From positions 5,573,135 to 5,637,134 of the forward strand of contig NC_030385.2 of assembly GCF_001625215.2 (NCBI RefSeq): DNA of 64,000 bases, read 5' to 3'. Both the position numbers and the translations under genes were made by a program. This stretch comes from Daucus carota subsp. sativus (taxonomy: Eukaryota; Streptophyta; Magnoliopsida; Apiales; Apiaceae). Under the pieces are notes generated by a model that did not search any database, was not told the DNA's origin, and saw only the letters and a list, made by a program, of their open reading frames with translations. This document shows positions 11,851-23,690 of the stretch, piece by piece. Each line of letters begins with the position of its first letter. Position 1 is the first letter of the stretch.

Positions 11851-12677
11851 ATCAGCACTTGCTAAGTCATGACAACAAATATTGCATGACCGAATGAATT
11901 TGAGAGAAGATGAGATGACATGTAATTCCTGGAGGATATATATTAATAAGCAATTATGTTTGTTGTAGTTTTTTTCGGATATTCTCTTCCTGTCTGCCAG
12001 GAGCATCTATTTTCTTTGTAGAACAGGGGTGCTAGCAATTGACAGGGGAAATCAAATTATCGGCTTTATGTTTTATTTATTACTGAATATATATTGGTAT
12101 AACAATTTTGCTTTAATTTGTATTTAAATTCCTATATGCATGCAAGAAATCCAAAGGTTGGTAATACTTTAGAACATATAATGGGGCATTGGCTGTTGCA
12201 CCATATATTAAATTTATATATATATTTACGACCATATACAGGTCTCTCTCCAACCAAGGTAGGCTTAGGTAGGCTCTGGGATATCTAAAGTCCCAACCAA
12301 AAACAATTGTACCATTTTTTAGAAAAATGTTAGAAATAAGGAAAATATTCTAAAATTGAAGTTTTCTATCAAAGTTTTTAACAACATGATTGGTGTTGTT
12401 TTAAATTAAAAATATGTTTCCTGAAAACAAAATTGAAAAGACACTTAATCTATGTCTTTGATTGATGGATCGCCTGCGAAAAGCAGATCACCAAGCTAGT
12501 CTGGAGAGATTCCTTCTTCTCACCTACAGCTTCGTTTGTGTGAGCTCCCCCAAGCTGATCTGCATGCACTACCTTTCCTTCATCCATAACCTGCTCAGCT
12601 ACTGAACCATTCTACATACCATGCACAACTTCTTGGCCCAAACCTAGACCATTCACCTGATCAGGCGATGCTTAGAG
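11851..12677. other. Intergenic, RhoGDI 3' UTR and AT-rich spacer
   Basis: The first 150 bp are likely RhoGDI 3' UTR, with an AATAAG at about 11945. No gene, RNA or mobile element with recognisable ends was found in the rest. Confidence 0.5.
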
Positions 12678-13428
12678 CTACATCAAAGTTAACCGGATCC
12701 TGAGCATCATCCGGATCAGCACGTCCACATAGTCAGGGTGATCAATGCCAAGACCCATGTCCCAATCAATTAGCTCCTCCATAGCGCCAATCATGCAGTT
12801 CAGAGTGTAGAGACGATCACAAACATTCATCCCAAGCCTTTCAAGAAAACGAACCACATGGTTTCTGGTTGGAAAAACGTATGCAATGACACACGTCCAA
12901 CTGCGATCCCTCAACAAGATGTCAATCTGGGAGCTAGACTAAGTCAGAAACAACATCAGGTGCTCCCATATTGAAGTTTGTCATGATACGAAAGGGTTCA
13001 ATATTATCTGTTTCAAGGATCATGGAGGAGTACCCCATGACCTTAGCTCTCCTCAGAGGGGCATAAACCTCCCACAGTTGGTTGCCAATCCTAGAGAGGC
13101 TAGGGATGGTACCTACAGTGACATGCTTAGGAGAACTAGTAGAGTTTCTGAAGACTGCTCTTTTGCCTGTGGTATTCCCAACATCTGAAGGAACAAGGGA
13201 GTGAGAGCCGTGAACGTTAATTTTTATGGTGCCAGAGTTCGGTGGAATCCAATGGTATGCCATTTGAGAGTGAACTGGAGACTTGTGAGGGAAGACTACA
13301 TATATATAGGCGCAGGAAGGTGCATAAGTGTTGCTTGAGGATCTAAACAAAATCTCAGCTGTTAATGTTATGCCATTAATGGCTGAAGAGATATAATTAC
13401 TGTAAACATTATGGTAGGGAGAAGACAT
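12678..13428 (-). pseudogene. Broken RNase H-like (RVT_3-type) gene
   Basis: The upstream frame (13428-12934) reads WIPPNSGTIKINVHGS, VFRNSTSS, and AKVMGYSSMILETDN, the order typical of the plant reverse-transcriptase-like RNase H domain that normally reads W-PP--G--K-N-DG and ETD. The end of that domain (DILLRDRSWTCVIAYVFPTR followed by HVVRFLERLG) is only found in another frame, at 12917 and below, so there is a frameshift near 12920-12934. The first catalytic Asp (expected in NVDG) is replaced by His. Both facts point to a dead copy, either a decayed LINE fragment or a dead relative of domesticated RNase H-like genes. Splicing round the break was considered, but no suitable splice sites lie that close together. 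Confidence 0.7.
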
Positions 13429-13510
13429 AACTTGATTGTGAAGAGATTATGTTTGACATGCATTGGCTAAACTTAAGAAAATCTTAGGGGAGTAGGGCAA
13501 TACATTAATG

Positions 13511-14108
13511 GGGCCGTTTGGACAAGCTTAAAAAAAGTGATTCCTAAATTAAAGTAAAGAAGTAAATTAAGGGTCTGTTTGGGATTGCTGTTACAAATTG
13601 CTGTGCTGTCAGAAAAAGTGTTGGTAAAAAAAGTGATGTTGTAGAAATCAGATAACTGTTTGGTAATTTTTTTTGATATGTGCTTATTTTGAGATATAAA
13701 ATAAAAAAAATTAATGTTTTTGGTGAGATTTGATATTGAAATCTGTAACAACTTCCTACAAAAGCTGAAAAGCAGCTTTTTCCAAAAGCATGGGAGGACC
13801 TGCTTTTTCTAAAAGCAGCTTTTTCAGCCAAAAATTGCTTTTCGAAAAAGCTGCTTTTAAATTTACCAAACAGTTTTTCACCTGTTTTTCAGCAAAAAAC
13901 TGTTGTTGCTGTTTGCAACAGCAACGCCAAACAGTACCTAAAAATGAGAAGTAAATAAATTAATAAAGTGTTTGGAAAAGAATTAGAAGCTGTGAGAGAG
14001 AAGTTAGCATTCTCAGCTTTTTAAAAGTGCTTTCTACTTATTTACATAAACGGGTCAAGAAAAACAGAAACTAGAAGCAGAAGCGACTTCTGCTAAACAA
14101 ACAGGGCC
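13511..14108. mobile_element. 227-bp MITE family, copy 1, split by another MITE
   Basis: The left end GGGCCGTTTGGACAAGCTT and right end CTTCTGCTAAACAAACAGGG are inverted and similar. The body (AAAGTAAAGAAGTAAATTAA, then GAGAAGTAAATAAATTAATA, then ACGGGTCAAGAAAA) is shared with copies at 62890-63116 and, reversed, 53109-53348. The copy carries a nested insertion at 13571-13938. Without that insert and its 3-bp target duplication the length is 227 bp, equal to the intact copy. Confidence 0.8.
13571..13938. mobile_element. PIF/Harbinger (Tourist)-like MITE nested in another MITE
   Basis: The ends GGGTCTGTTTGGG and (reverse) GGTACTGTTTGGC are inverted repeats. TAA flanks both sides (13568-13570 and 13939-13941), as expected for PIF/Harbinger TWA duplications. 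The interior is rich in CTGCTTTT and AAAAGCAG words that fold back on each other. The length is 368 bp with no coding content. Confidence 0.8.
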
Positions 14109-14397
14109 AATATCTATGGCTTGTCTAATCTCGGAGTAAAGATTAAACAATGGGTAAGCATGGTTTGAATTAAATTTCTCTGAGATGATTGGGATGACAC
14201 TGACTTACTGTTTAAGAACTACTACATGACTCTTAATTTGTTTTATATAATACAATATTCACTCTCACTCATTTGAATTTTTTTCACAGTGAAGTTTAAA
14301 TAAAATAAAATATAATATTAGGAGCGAATACAAATAGTAGTGTTATAGTTCACACTCTTAATAATGTACTAACCTAATAAGAGCTTAATATTTGATA

Positions 14398-14631
14398 CTC
14401 ACTCCATTCCAAAGTAATAGTCGCTTTGACTTTGTGCACGTATTTTGAAGTGCAAAAAAAACATATTTGCACATGTTATTTTTGAAATTTTTTTTTCTGA
14501 ATAAAAATAGAGATATTAAACTTTTATTCAGAAAAAGAAAATTTCAAATATAATGTGTAGAAGTATGGTTTTTTTACACCTCAAAATACGTGCACAAAGT
14601 CAAAGCGACTATTATTTTGGAATGGAGGGAG
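14398..14631. mobile_element. Stowaway-like MITE
   Basis: TA-flanked. The left end CTCACTCCATTCCAAAGTAA and the right end TTTTGGAATGGAGGGAG are inverted. The middle is an extended hairpin: GTCGCTTTGACTTTGTGCAC on the left against GTGCACAAAGTCAAAGCGAC on the right. Confidence 0.85.
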
Positions 14632-15293
14632 TATTGTTTAGGAGAGACTTTCTATGTGAAGAACTCGGGTCAAGTATGAGTTGACATGGTGTACCTAAAT
14701 CCGACCAAAAATATTTATATATAATATATTATATTATTAATTATATATATATATTACGAAATTACATACATTAATGATATATTTTACTATTATTACAAAT
14801 ATATACACATATAGTCTCATTAAATTATTATATATATATTAATAATATATAATAATAAATATAATTTTTATGATCAAAATAATAAATTTTTATTAAATTT
14901 CAGATTTCATTTTCAGATTAATCGGGAACTCAATAGATCAGATTTATGTGGAAATTTTCATCCCGTATCGATCCGGATCGGATTTAGATTGATCCAAAAA
15001 CCGAACTCTACGAGATAATCCGACGGTTATCCGAAATTTTCGCCCCTTATCTACAAGTGCGTACAGTATCATGGATAATAGTAGTATAATATTTGTGGAG
15101 ATAAAACCAAAGCATCCTGTTAATAGAAAAAGAAGAAAATAACATATCTTTCTGAAAGAAGCAGAATGAAAGACGAAGAGAAGATGATAATATAAATTAT
15201 GTTAGGCAAAAGTTAATCAATAAGAGCTGCAAAACTCCTGTTGATCAAACCCGGTAACAGTAACATAAAATAATAAAGAGGGCATAGCATAGC
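14632..15293. other. AT-rich spacer upstream of the wax synthase-like gene
   Basis: Contains dense TATA/ATAT runs at 14715-14860. The stretch after 15100 is probably promoter and leader of the downstream gene. No other gene is seen. Confidence 0.4.
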
Positions 15294-15301
15294 ATATATA
15301 G
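15294..15301 (+). promoter_or_regulatory. Candidate TATA box of the wax synthase-like gene
   Basis: CATATATA lies about 50 bp before the ATG at 15347 and is followed by GAGA repeats. This spacing would give a very short leader, so the assignment is tentative. Confidence 0.35.
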
Positions 15302-15346
15302 AGAGAGATCAGTAGAGAGCGCAGAAGAGCATGTACTGAAGAAGAT

Positions 15347-16387
15347 ATGGAAGGTGAAATGAACAAGTTAGGCTATGTATGCTCATCAGTTATAGCTTCT
15401 CTTTGTTATTGTTACTTTGTTTCATCCAAAATTTCACCTGGTTTGTCAAGATTTTTATCTGTATTACCCATCTTCTGCCTCTTTATCATCTTACCTTATT
15501 ATCTCTCCTCTGCTTTCAACACTGCCCTCATAACTTTCTTCACTACTTGGCTTTCCAACTTTAAACTCCTACTTTTTTGCTTTGGCCATGGTCCCCTTTC
15601 ATCCCCTAATTGTTCTCTCACTTTCTTCATCTCCATCGCTTCGCTTCCCATCAGAATCAGGCAAAATTATGACACCCACAAAAGAGTACTACCTCTCAAT
15701 TTCTCCCTCAAAGTACTCGTATTTGCGGTATTGCTCAAGGTATCGTGTTGTTACGGAGGGGCATTGCACCACAAGATGATCCAGTGTGTGTACTGTTGTC
15801 TTTGCTTTCTGTTGATAGAGATACTCATCGGTTTATCTAACACACTGTCTGGAGCCCTGGTGGGAGGCGAGTTTGAGTTCGAGCCGCCCTCCAACGAGCC
15901 GTATCTCTCGACGTCTCTCCAAGACTTTTGGGGGAAAAGATGGAACCTCACGGTGACCACTTCTCTACGGGACACAGTATACAAGCCTGTGAGGAAAGCC
16001 TCAGAAGTAGTCCTGGGGAAAAATCTGGCTCCGGTGCCCGCGGTGATGGCAGCATTTCTGGTATCAGGATTGATGCATGAGCTCTTGTTCTACAACGTCA
16101 CGCGTTCGTATCCAACATGGGAGATGACCGGGTTCTTTGTGTTGCATGGGATATGTGTGGTGGTGGAGGTAGGGTTGAAAAATTGGGCGCGGGGGCGGGG
16201 GTGGCGCCTCCCGTGGCCGGTCTCGACGGGACTTACGGTGGGATTTGTGCTGGCGACGAGCCTCTGGCTATTTTTTCCACCGCTTATAAGAAGTGGCGCA
16301 GATACAATAGTGTTGGAGGAGATGGCATTTTTTGTGCAGCTTATGTGGACTCATCTGACCAATCTTTTCTCCTCCATCTATAAATAG
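15347..16387 (+). CDS. Plant wax synthase-like acyltransferase (MBOAT-type)
   Basis: A single uninterrupted reading frame of 346 residues, the usual length of the jojoba-type long-chain-alcohol O-fatty-acyltransferase family. These enzymes esterify fatty alcohols (or sterols and other acceptors) with acyl-CoA in the ER membrane. Seen: several hydrophobic membrane segments from residue 10 on, the signature SLQDFWGKRWNLTVTTSLRD, then the segment VSGLMHELLFY, whose His is the expected catalytic residue of the MBOAT family. More membrane segments follow (FFVLHGICVVVEVGLK and a C-terminal LWLFFPPLI). An alternative in-frame ATG is at 15359. The acceptor and donor specificity cannot be read from sequence. 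The gene runs towards TAF6, tail to tail, with 467 bp between stop codons. Confidence 0.92.
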   Translation: MEGEMNKLGYVCSSVIASLCYCYFVSSKISPGLSRFLSVLPIFCLFIILPYYLSSAFNTALITFFTTWLSNFKLLLFCFGHGPLSSPNCSLTFFISIASLPIRIRQNYDTHKRVLPLNFSLKVLVFAVLLKVSCCYGGALHHKMIQCVYCCLCFLLIEILIGLSNTLSGALVGGEFEFEPPSNEPYLSTSLQDFWGKRWNLTVTTSLRDTVYKPVRKASEVVLGKNLAPVPAVMAAFLVSGLMHELLFYNVTRSYPTWEMTGFFVLHGICVVVEVGLKNWARGRGWRLPWPVSTGLTVGFVLATSLWLFFPPLIRSGADTIVLEEMAFFVQLMWTHLTNLFSSIYK

Positions 16388-16854
16388 ATACCAGCAAATT
16401 TGGTATCAAGTAAAATGACTGTATTCCATTCCATGTAAACAGTTTCTACTCAAATATTACAGAGAAACTATTCCTGTATTATATGTCATTCTCAATCTCA
16501 ACTCAAATATGGCACCTCTATATAGGCTTGCAAGAAATGATATACAAATGACTTCACAATTTGGACCGAAACCCCAACGACATCCATAGAGATCCATAGA
16601 TAAGTATTTGGGGAAAGTAAGAACTGGGAAGGTAAGATAAAATTTCCGGGGATTGAGCACACCAAATATTTGCCATCTTATTCCAGCTTTTTCTCCCAGA
16701 TAAATAAAACAGAGAAAATCATGCTGTAATAAAATTTCAAACCTTTCTTAACAGCTCTCCTCTTTGCCTAATAGTTTTTACAGTTTCGTATACACAACAT
16801 ACACTGCTCTAGTCAGTTCATCTCTCTCTCTCTCTCTCTCTAATCTCCAGATCC
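16388..16854. other. Shared 3' UTR region of convergent wax synthase-like and TAF6 genes
   Basis: The two genes end facing each other across this stretch, so their 3' UTRs may overlap. A (TC)n microsatellite lies at about 16820-16842, within the probable TAF6 3' UTR. No separate gene is seen. Confidence 0.55.
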
Positions 16855-19800
16855 TCAAAGAAATATATTAGATAGTGGAGTGGGTATGAATGTAAGCATG
16901 CTTTCACCAAAACATTCTGTTAGCAGTGGCAGCGATTGTCCAGCATCCATGACCTCCTTCCAAGCCTGTGTTGATGCACTTGATGGCTTCTTTGCTCGAT
17001 CATCCTTTCTGCCATTGATTCCTAATGCATTCTCGGTGGGTATCTGTCTAGACATTGATGATGATAAACCCACATCAGAACCCCCAAGACCTGTAGAATA
17101 TCCTCCAGCTGTTCTTTGAATGTTAACTGGAAAGGAACTCACACCCATAGAACCTTCAGTTGCTACTCTCTTAAGAGGTGGTTGTTGCATTATGTTGTCC
17201 ATGCTTGCTTTACGTTTACCTTGATAAATTAGTAAAGCATGACGATGAGATATTATTGTGACAGATGCAAATAGGAGAATTGACCAAATCATATGCTAAA
17301 AGTGCCTTGGCCATACTATATGATAAGTATATTAACATCATGATGTGAAATGTTACGGAAAAAAAACATCTAACGTTGAAAATACTAATAATTAACCTGA
17401 TTCAATTTGGTTGCAGGTCTTATGAAAATCTAACAGGATTACCCTGTGAACAACTCCGGGCCATTCAATAACAAGTGAAAAGACTGATTTAACTGGATGA
17501 GTTAAATTATGGTCCCATTTCATAACAAGTGACTAATTTTGAAGAAGCAAGTATACTGCTGGATGACTTGATCACTGAATTATGGCAAACCATTGAGATA
17601 CATATAATATAATTCATAACCCAGCCCGGATAAAAATTTGCTTCGGCTCTTCCATAATATCAAGAAATATGCTTGTGCTTCACACGCGGAAGAAATATAT
17701 AGGACTCAATATAATTACTTTTAATTTTGTTGTAAAATTAATATCAACTTATTAATAATCGTATAATCTTATAAAATTTTACTTCTTTATGCTTGAAGTT
17801 AGATACATATTACTTTCGATTTTTGGCCAAAAAAAAAAAAATCAATTAAAAAATTGGCATATATTGTTTAATCAGAAATGTTAAGAATATATCTTGAAAT
17901 AAAAATTATTATCTATACTTTATTATTGAAGGCGGAACATTAAAAGTTTGGTTGGTCAGTGTTTGCGTCATGCTTTTTTTTGGTCTTCGGTGCATCCCTA
18001 ATAATAAATATTAATTCATGTAAATATATTATAATATTACTTGGACTTTGGTACATGATGCAGAAGGCTTCATGACTTTCAAAATCATGTCTAACTTATT
18101 CTAAAGTTTTCTATTAATAAGACTAATTACTTTAACAACATATTTTAATTTTTAACTAAAACACGCATAGTTATTGTAATTTAAACTCCTCTTCAAGGCC
18201 TAACTGTTTTAAAAAATATTCATAAATAATATAATTAAAATAAATATAATAAAATTACGAATATTGAAAATAATACAAATTCCAAGTAACTCATGTATCG
18301 CCAAGAGCTATAAACTAGGGCTTTAATACTTGGTCGCTATGACAGAGACTCTTGGAACTCACTTAAATTACTGTCACCAAAATTATAATAAGCTGCACCC
18401 ACCAGTGTATCTCAAGGATGCGCTCCTCACAGTAATCACACTACACAAAAGAAAAACTAATAAATAAAATGCCTGTTGCTTGGAATGATTCTTGTAATCA
18501 TTCTGGGCAAGTGGTATGTCTACTTTCATTCCCCATGCTTTTTCTGCTCTGGCCATAAAGAGGGACTGATATTGGCTATTCATAATGAGCGGCATTTATA
18601 ATGAGGGGCAACACTTGACCTAGGAGACGGACTGCACCAATGCCAACACATACTAAAAAAAATTCTCAATATCTGCTCAGATTTTAATGTAGTATTATGT
18701 AGTACTTCTTCTTGATTACCTATATAAGGGAGTAGTAAGATAAGTGTAACTCCTAGATGCTGCAATGAGGCTGCTCAAATTTTTTACCAACACAAAGAAG
18801 GCACTCTCTGGAGTAATAATCTTCCCACTGATGGTCACCAGTCCCTTTGTAATATTCTCTTTTTCACCTGAATATCTCTTTAAGTTTCAAAAAAATAATT
18901 ATTCTATAAACTGTCCAGTCATTTCTACCAGTTTACATGGGTCTCAGCAATATGAATTGGATTTTAAATAGCCAAGTAGCCAACTATGCAAAAAGACCAT
19001 ATCTGACTATATATCTAGCTGTTTGGTGTCCATTCATCAAATCCTCATAACTAGACCAATACTACCTATACATAAAAGGTAATTCAAAATACACCTTGAG
19101 TTTGCAGTCAACAACTATCCACCGCATGAGCAGAATAGACAGGACTAACATATCTATGTAAACAATAAGAAACAATACAAGAGAACTCACTTGCCATGGT
19201 AGTCATGATTTTCGAGTTAACCTTCCAAGGGACAATAGTTGGTGAAGATAAAGGTGAGGGTATTAGCTTTAGCTTCTTGTAGACGCATTGACCAACTGCA
19301 TGCTAAAAAGTATGTTGCTTTCTTAGATTCTTAGGTCAAGGTGCATACATATTTTTTATATTAAATAATAAATACGCTGCCATTTCTAACCTCGAAGAAT
19401 ATAAAATATAAAAATTGAACTTCTTGCTGCTACTCACCAGCAGGACACCATATACACGGGAAGCTTCATATCTCTTTGTCTCATTCTTTTGCTTCTCAAC
19501 TTGCATTTCTGGCTCTATAAGTTGCAAGTATGGTTCAAGGTTTGGCAGTACAACAAAACCAACCTGCAGAGTAAGTTACTAGGTAATCAAACTAACATGA
19601 AAAGAATAAAAGAGAAAAAAATAGTTTACGAATATGATTCTTTTTGTCATTGAAGCTGGATTTGCAGAAGAAGGGCGAGGAGTTATATAAAACATTGAAA
19701 CTGAAACATTTCACCAAGACACCAATGCTACACACAATTTGGATCTTAAAAATAATTGTAACTTTCAATTATTCAAGCACAGTAGGCCATTATCATTACT

Positions 19801-21470
19801 GAGGAAAGCGAAGTAAAAGATAAACCAGTTTGTCAACTAAAGCCAGAAAAAGCTAAATCACGGAAGGCATACCACACTGGGTCCAATGTCAGCTAGGGCG
19901 CGAATTGCTCCATAATGTTGTGCCAATGTCTTTGTTGAGTCCAAGAAAGTGTGTAGGAGAGTCCTGGTCACACGTGGCTGCAGGATATGGTAAGCATGAC
20001 CATACCTGAAATTTATTGACAAGATATATTCATGTTAAGTTCAGAAATCACTTGCAAACTTCCAAGTGGCAGTATGCTCTAACATCCTCCATAACCATGA
20101 TCATCTAAGCATGCCCAAACAATGATTAAGATAACATACTACTTGAGTTTCTAAGCTCAAGTATTACGTTATTTACATAGTATAACAGAAAGTGTGTTTT
20201 CTAAAAGCAACAGTCATGTTTACTAAGCTTTCTTACTATTCCCTCCATCTGATAGGTTAAAGATTATTTAACGACAATCCTCACCTTTTGCATATAGAAG
20301 AAACCAATGTTGCTGCGTAGTTTCTAAGCTCCCAATGATTGTCAGACAATTTATGGCTCAATGTTTTTCCAATAAGGCAGGTCATTATAGATGGCATCAA
20401 TTGGTGTAGCTGAAAATTTTAAAGACACCATCAGATACACATTAAGATTTCAGATTGCAATGGATGATAGAGTCTTTTAATATCAGACATCAATAAAGTC
20501 TTTTTATAAGGGTACTGCAAATAATCGACCATTTGGCTGACGGAGTCAGGGCAACCCTCAAGGACACTTCTAATAGGCACATTATACTATCTTCTGAACA
20601 CTTATTTTAACAAATAATACTTTCCACTGCTAAAACACACACTTCCTTTCAGCATGTAGAGGAAACAAATTTTCCTGAACTTACATATGGCTCAATGTGG
20701 AGGTGTGGATTTCGGAGAAGACTCCGGACAAGTCGCATCAAAGCAAATAAGAGATGGAAACTCTTTGAATTGCGCATTACCTGAGAAATGTCAAATATAA
20801 AAAAGGCCACAATGAGTACCATCTTGTAAATCAATTAGACAATATTTGATCAAATTTAAAAGTTTGAAAGTCAATTTAATCAGATTACGGCATAAAGATT
20901 AAACTGATTCATATAAAATTTTTCTTAAATAGGCTTTGCAACTGTTACTTTATAAGTATTACAAAAAATCTTATTCATATTCTATGTCACTCCGACTCTT
21001 CTATTTAGGTTGCATACCCGTGTCAGACACTTGGATACTCAGACACGACACTTCTTTCATGTCAGATCCTTTGACTAAAATAAGAACACTTTGACCAATT
21101 TAAAAATCAAATATGAGTCAGACTTACAATTCAGAAGAAATATGTGAGAAAAAAGAAAGAAGCAAGAATGAGATTAAAGTATAGAAGATGTCTATTTTGC
21201 AAAATCCCCTACAAAATCATGTCTAATTTAAGTTTTATTGTTCTTTTGTTAAGATGTCTAACTTACCATACTTGTTATTAATATACTACAATGTATTCCC
21301 AATACCTGTGTCCAAAAATGGAACAATGTCCCCAATTTTCAAAATTCTCAAGTCCAACACTCGGATATGTGTCTTGTCCGACACTCAGATATGTGTAGTG
21401 TCCGACACTCCGTACCCGAGTCCGAGTAACATAGTTCATATTACATACTAGCTAATGACGATAAACTTAT

Positions 21471-21517
<47 letters not shown>

Positions 21518-22983
21518 CCAGTAATTATTTAAGCTGGGGGACTATCTATATCCCACAGGATACAAACAATACCAGTCCAAAATTAAATTAGTTTAGTGAA
21601 AAGAAGCAAGAGTTTACAGTTGTGAGCATGTAGAAGTATAGAGACCTTTACAATCCTGTTTGGGATGCAGGTTTGAATGTTTTCATGCAGACATTTAAAA
21701 AAGTGCAGATAACATCTACCATAACTAATTTTATATTTACCTCGTCACTGATGAAATATGTAAAATAAGGAACTAAAGGGTGGAGGCCTGAATCAGTTGC
21801 CAAGCTCAACAGTGCTTCTTTAAAGAGTATAGAGTCAGACCGACCCACGGTAAGTTCGGTGATTTTTTCAAAGTAAAGCTGCACACAGCACAACAAGCCC
21901 AAAAATGCGTCGTAAAGAAGCAAGAGAGGTATAGGGGACATAATGTAGATGCAATCAACATGAATACATGATGATACCTGTAGCTCACGAGAGAGTGCAT
22001 GCTTCACTGGATATTTGACATCAGCTGATATTTCATCATCTTTGTATTCTGCTTTCTTGTTATCGGATGGCGACGCCAGTGCTTTAAAACAATAGAGAAA
22101 ATTATAACTGTGAATAGAACATTACCAAAAGTAACAACGATGTACACATAGCTAAGAAAGATAATGATTAGGGTGTAACTATAACATCATGGGTAGAGGT
22201 AGGATACAACCTTCAAACAGAGTAGCTTCGGGGGTAGCAGGCTGTACACCTTCAATAGCAAGCCATTGAGCAGTAACAGAAGTATCTCGAGGTGTTTTCG
22301 ATATAGGTGCATTGATAACCTTGAAACCGATCCAGAGACGTAGAGTAAGTAGACAACAAATGGACCTAAATGTAAACTATCAATGCAAATACGATAATGT
22401 CCTACATTTTTAAAATCGACTTGTTTGTCGTCAATGTAGAAGAGATCCTTATGTGTTGTAGCTTTCTTGAACTTGAGTGCATCCCCGGATCCAAACCCAT
22501 AAATAGGCTAACAAACAAGAAACAAACTAAGTACAAATGAAGGTCATAAAATTAAAAAAAAAAAAAAGGTTAATTATCTAGTTGGTCACTGAAGTGGGTT
22601 TATCAAGTTGGTCACTGAACTGAAAACAGTATCGTAAAGTGATAGAAAAGCAGTACCTCTAGGTTTCGAAGATGGAGTGCGAAGTCGACATCGTGGGAAG
22701 TCAACAGAGTCCGATTGGAATGGTGCATACATTTAATAGCTTCCTGCATAATCTCTCGGAGACGATACTCGACATCGGCGGCGAGAGAGGGGAAGATATC
22801 AGGGGATAAATTGTTGCCAATTTTCTGAGCAATCACTTGGATTGATTCCTTGCCCACCACTAATGAGTGGCTACTACTGCTAGTCGTATTGTTAACATTG
22901 CTGCTGCTCATCCTTAACTTCAAACCCTTCTGTCTCTCTCTCGCTGATTGCTCACCCAACGGGACCTCCCCTCTCTCCGACAA
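16855..22983 (-). CDS. TAF6: Transcription initiation factor TFIID subunit 6 (TAF6)
   Basis: Eleven exons, all phases closing: 22983-22657, 22507-22406, 22319-22211, 22081-21978, 21878-21741, 20780-20685, 20409-20285, 20005-19873, 19563-19438, 19302-19191, 17219-16855 (578 residues). TAF6 pairs with TAF9 through a histone fold inside TFIID and related complexes in the nucleus. Seen: histone fold at about residues 40-108 ([53 protein letters not shown]), then VYGFGSG-type linker, a helical-repeat TAF6C region ([54 protein letters not shown]), and a basic tail [18 protein letters not shown]. Plant TAF6 is about 550 residues. The N-terminus before MSSSNVNN (ATG near 22911) may be leader, because related proteins start close to the histone fold. 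Intron 10 is about 1.9 kb. Confidence 0.96.
20982..21434. mobile_element. MITE in TAF6 intron 5 with 8-bp target duplication
   Basis: The ends CTATGTCACTCCGACTC and (reverse) CTATGTTACTCGGACTCGG are inverted repeats. The direct repeat TTCATATT flanks both sides (20974-20981 and 21435-21442). Internal GTGTCAGACAC and GTGTCCGACAC words continue the inverted symmetry. The 8-bp duplication fits a hAT-type (or Mutator-like) non-autonomous element of 453 bp. Confidence 0.75.
21473..21513. repeat. (AT)n microsatellite
   Basis: About 20 AT units within TAF6 intron 5, just downstream (in window order) of the MITE. Confidence 0.95.
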
Positions 22984-23097
22984 CCGCCCCTGAATATGTT
23001 TAGGGCTTTAACTTCTTAATTGCTTCTTCAATATTACCAACTGTCACCGGTTAGTGTTCTCAAACAAATTCCGGTCCCATCAATATCAATCAATATA
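22984..23097. promoter_or_regulatory. TAF6 upstream region, cut short by a MITE
   Basis: Only about 110 bp separate the first TAF6 ATG from a Stowaway-like element starting at 23098. The core promoter therefore probably lies within or beyond that element. No clear TATA box is seen. Confidence 0.3.
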
Positions 23098-23322
23098 CTC
23101 CCTCCGTTTTAAAATATTGCTTGTTTGACTTTTTTCACGTATTTTTAAGTTTTTTGACCGCATATTTAAAATTATTAATTTTGAAATTTTTTTTGAATAA
23201 TACTATCAATCATATTTTTTATTCAAAAACAGAAAATTTCAAAAATAATAATTTTTAGCATGCGATCAAAACACTTAAAAATGTGTGAAAAAAGTCAAAC
23301 GACTTATATTTCAAAACTGGAG
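23098..23322. mobile_element. Stowaway-like MITE upstream of TAF6
   Basis: Starts CTCCCTCCGTTTTAAAATAT after TA and ends TTTCAAAACTGGAG before TA. Inner inverted words are GTTTGACTTTTTTCAC on the left and GTGAAAAAAGTCAAAC on the right, giving a hairpin. Confidence 0.85.
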
Positions 23323-23662
23323 TATTCAATATCAACATTCAATTCAATAATTAAATAATTAAATTTATTATTATTATTTTCTTGTTATTAATAGATTGTA
23401 TTTGTTTCGGGTAGCGTGGTCTTAAAAGTTAGGACGTTTTCTTTTAGGACGTTTTCTTTTAGGACATTAAGCTTTATTGTCTAAACTTCCAGAGACATTT
23501 TCATGTCTTTCGGTTAGATAATAAGCTTTTTGAACGAATGAAACTCCTCAGAGTATTGGTGTATCTCGTTACGGGCAAGTGCTTTTTTGTCAAAAAAAAA
23601 GTCAATATTCAATTCAATATATTCTAAAATTGTGCTAGCACCGGCTTTGCCAATTTACTAGA

Positions 23663-23690
23663 ACTAGCCTTTAACCCGTGCGAAGCACGA
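23663..23690 (-). mobile_element. Helitron 3' terminus
   Basis: Read on the minus strand: stem CTCGTGC, loop TTC, stem GCACGGG, then TTAAAGG and CTAG followed by host T. This is the hairpin-plus-CTRR end of Helitrons. The body would extend to higher coordinates. Its 5' end was not found. Confidence 0.65.

Noticed and set aside
18383-18971. Several short open frames in TAF6 intron 10, including one with [19 protein letters not shown]
   Set aside because: They lie between exons whose phases join exactly, have no family motif I recognise and no splice partners.
22563-22625. Two AGTTGGTCACTGAA words near TAF6 exon 1, like Mutator-type MITE ends
   Set aside because: Only a fragment with no second end or duplication. 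It lies inside intron 1, so it is noted but not called.
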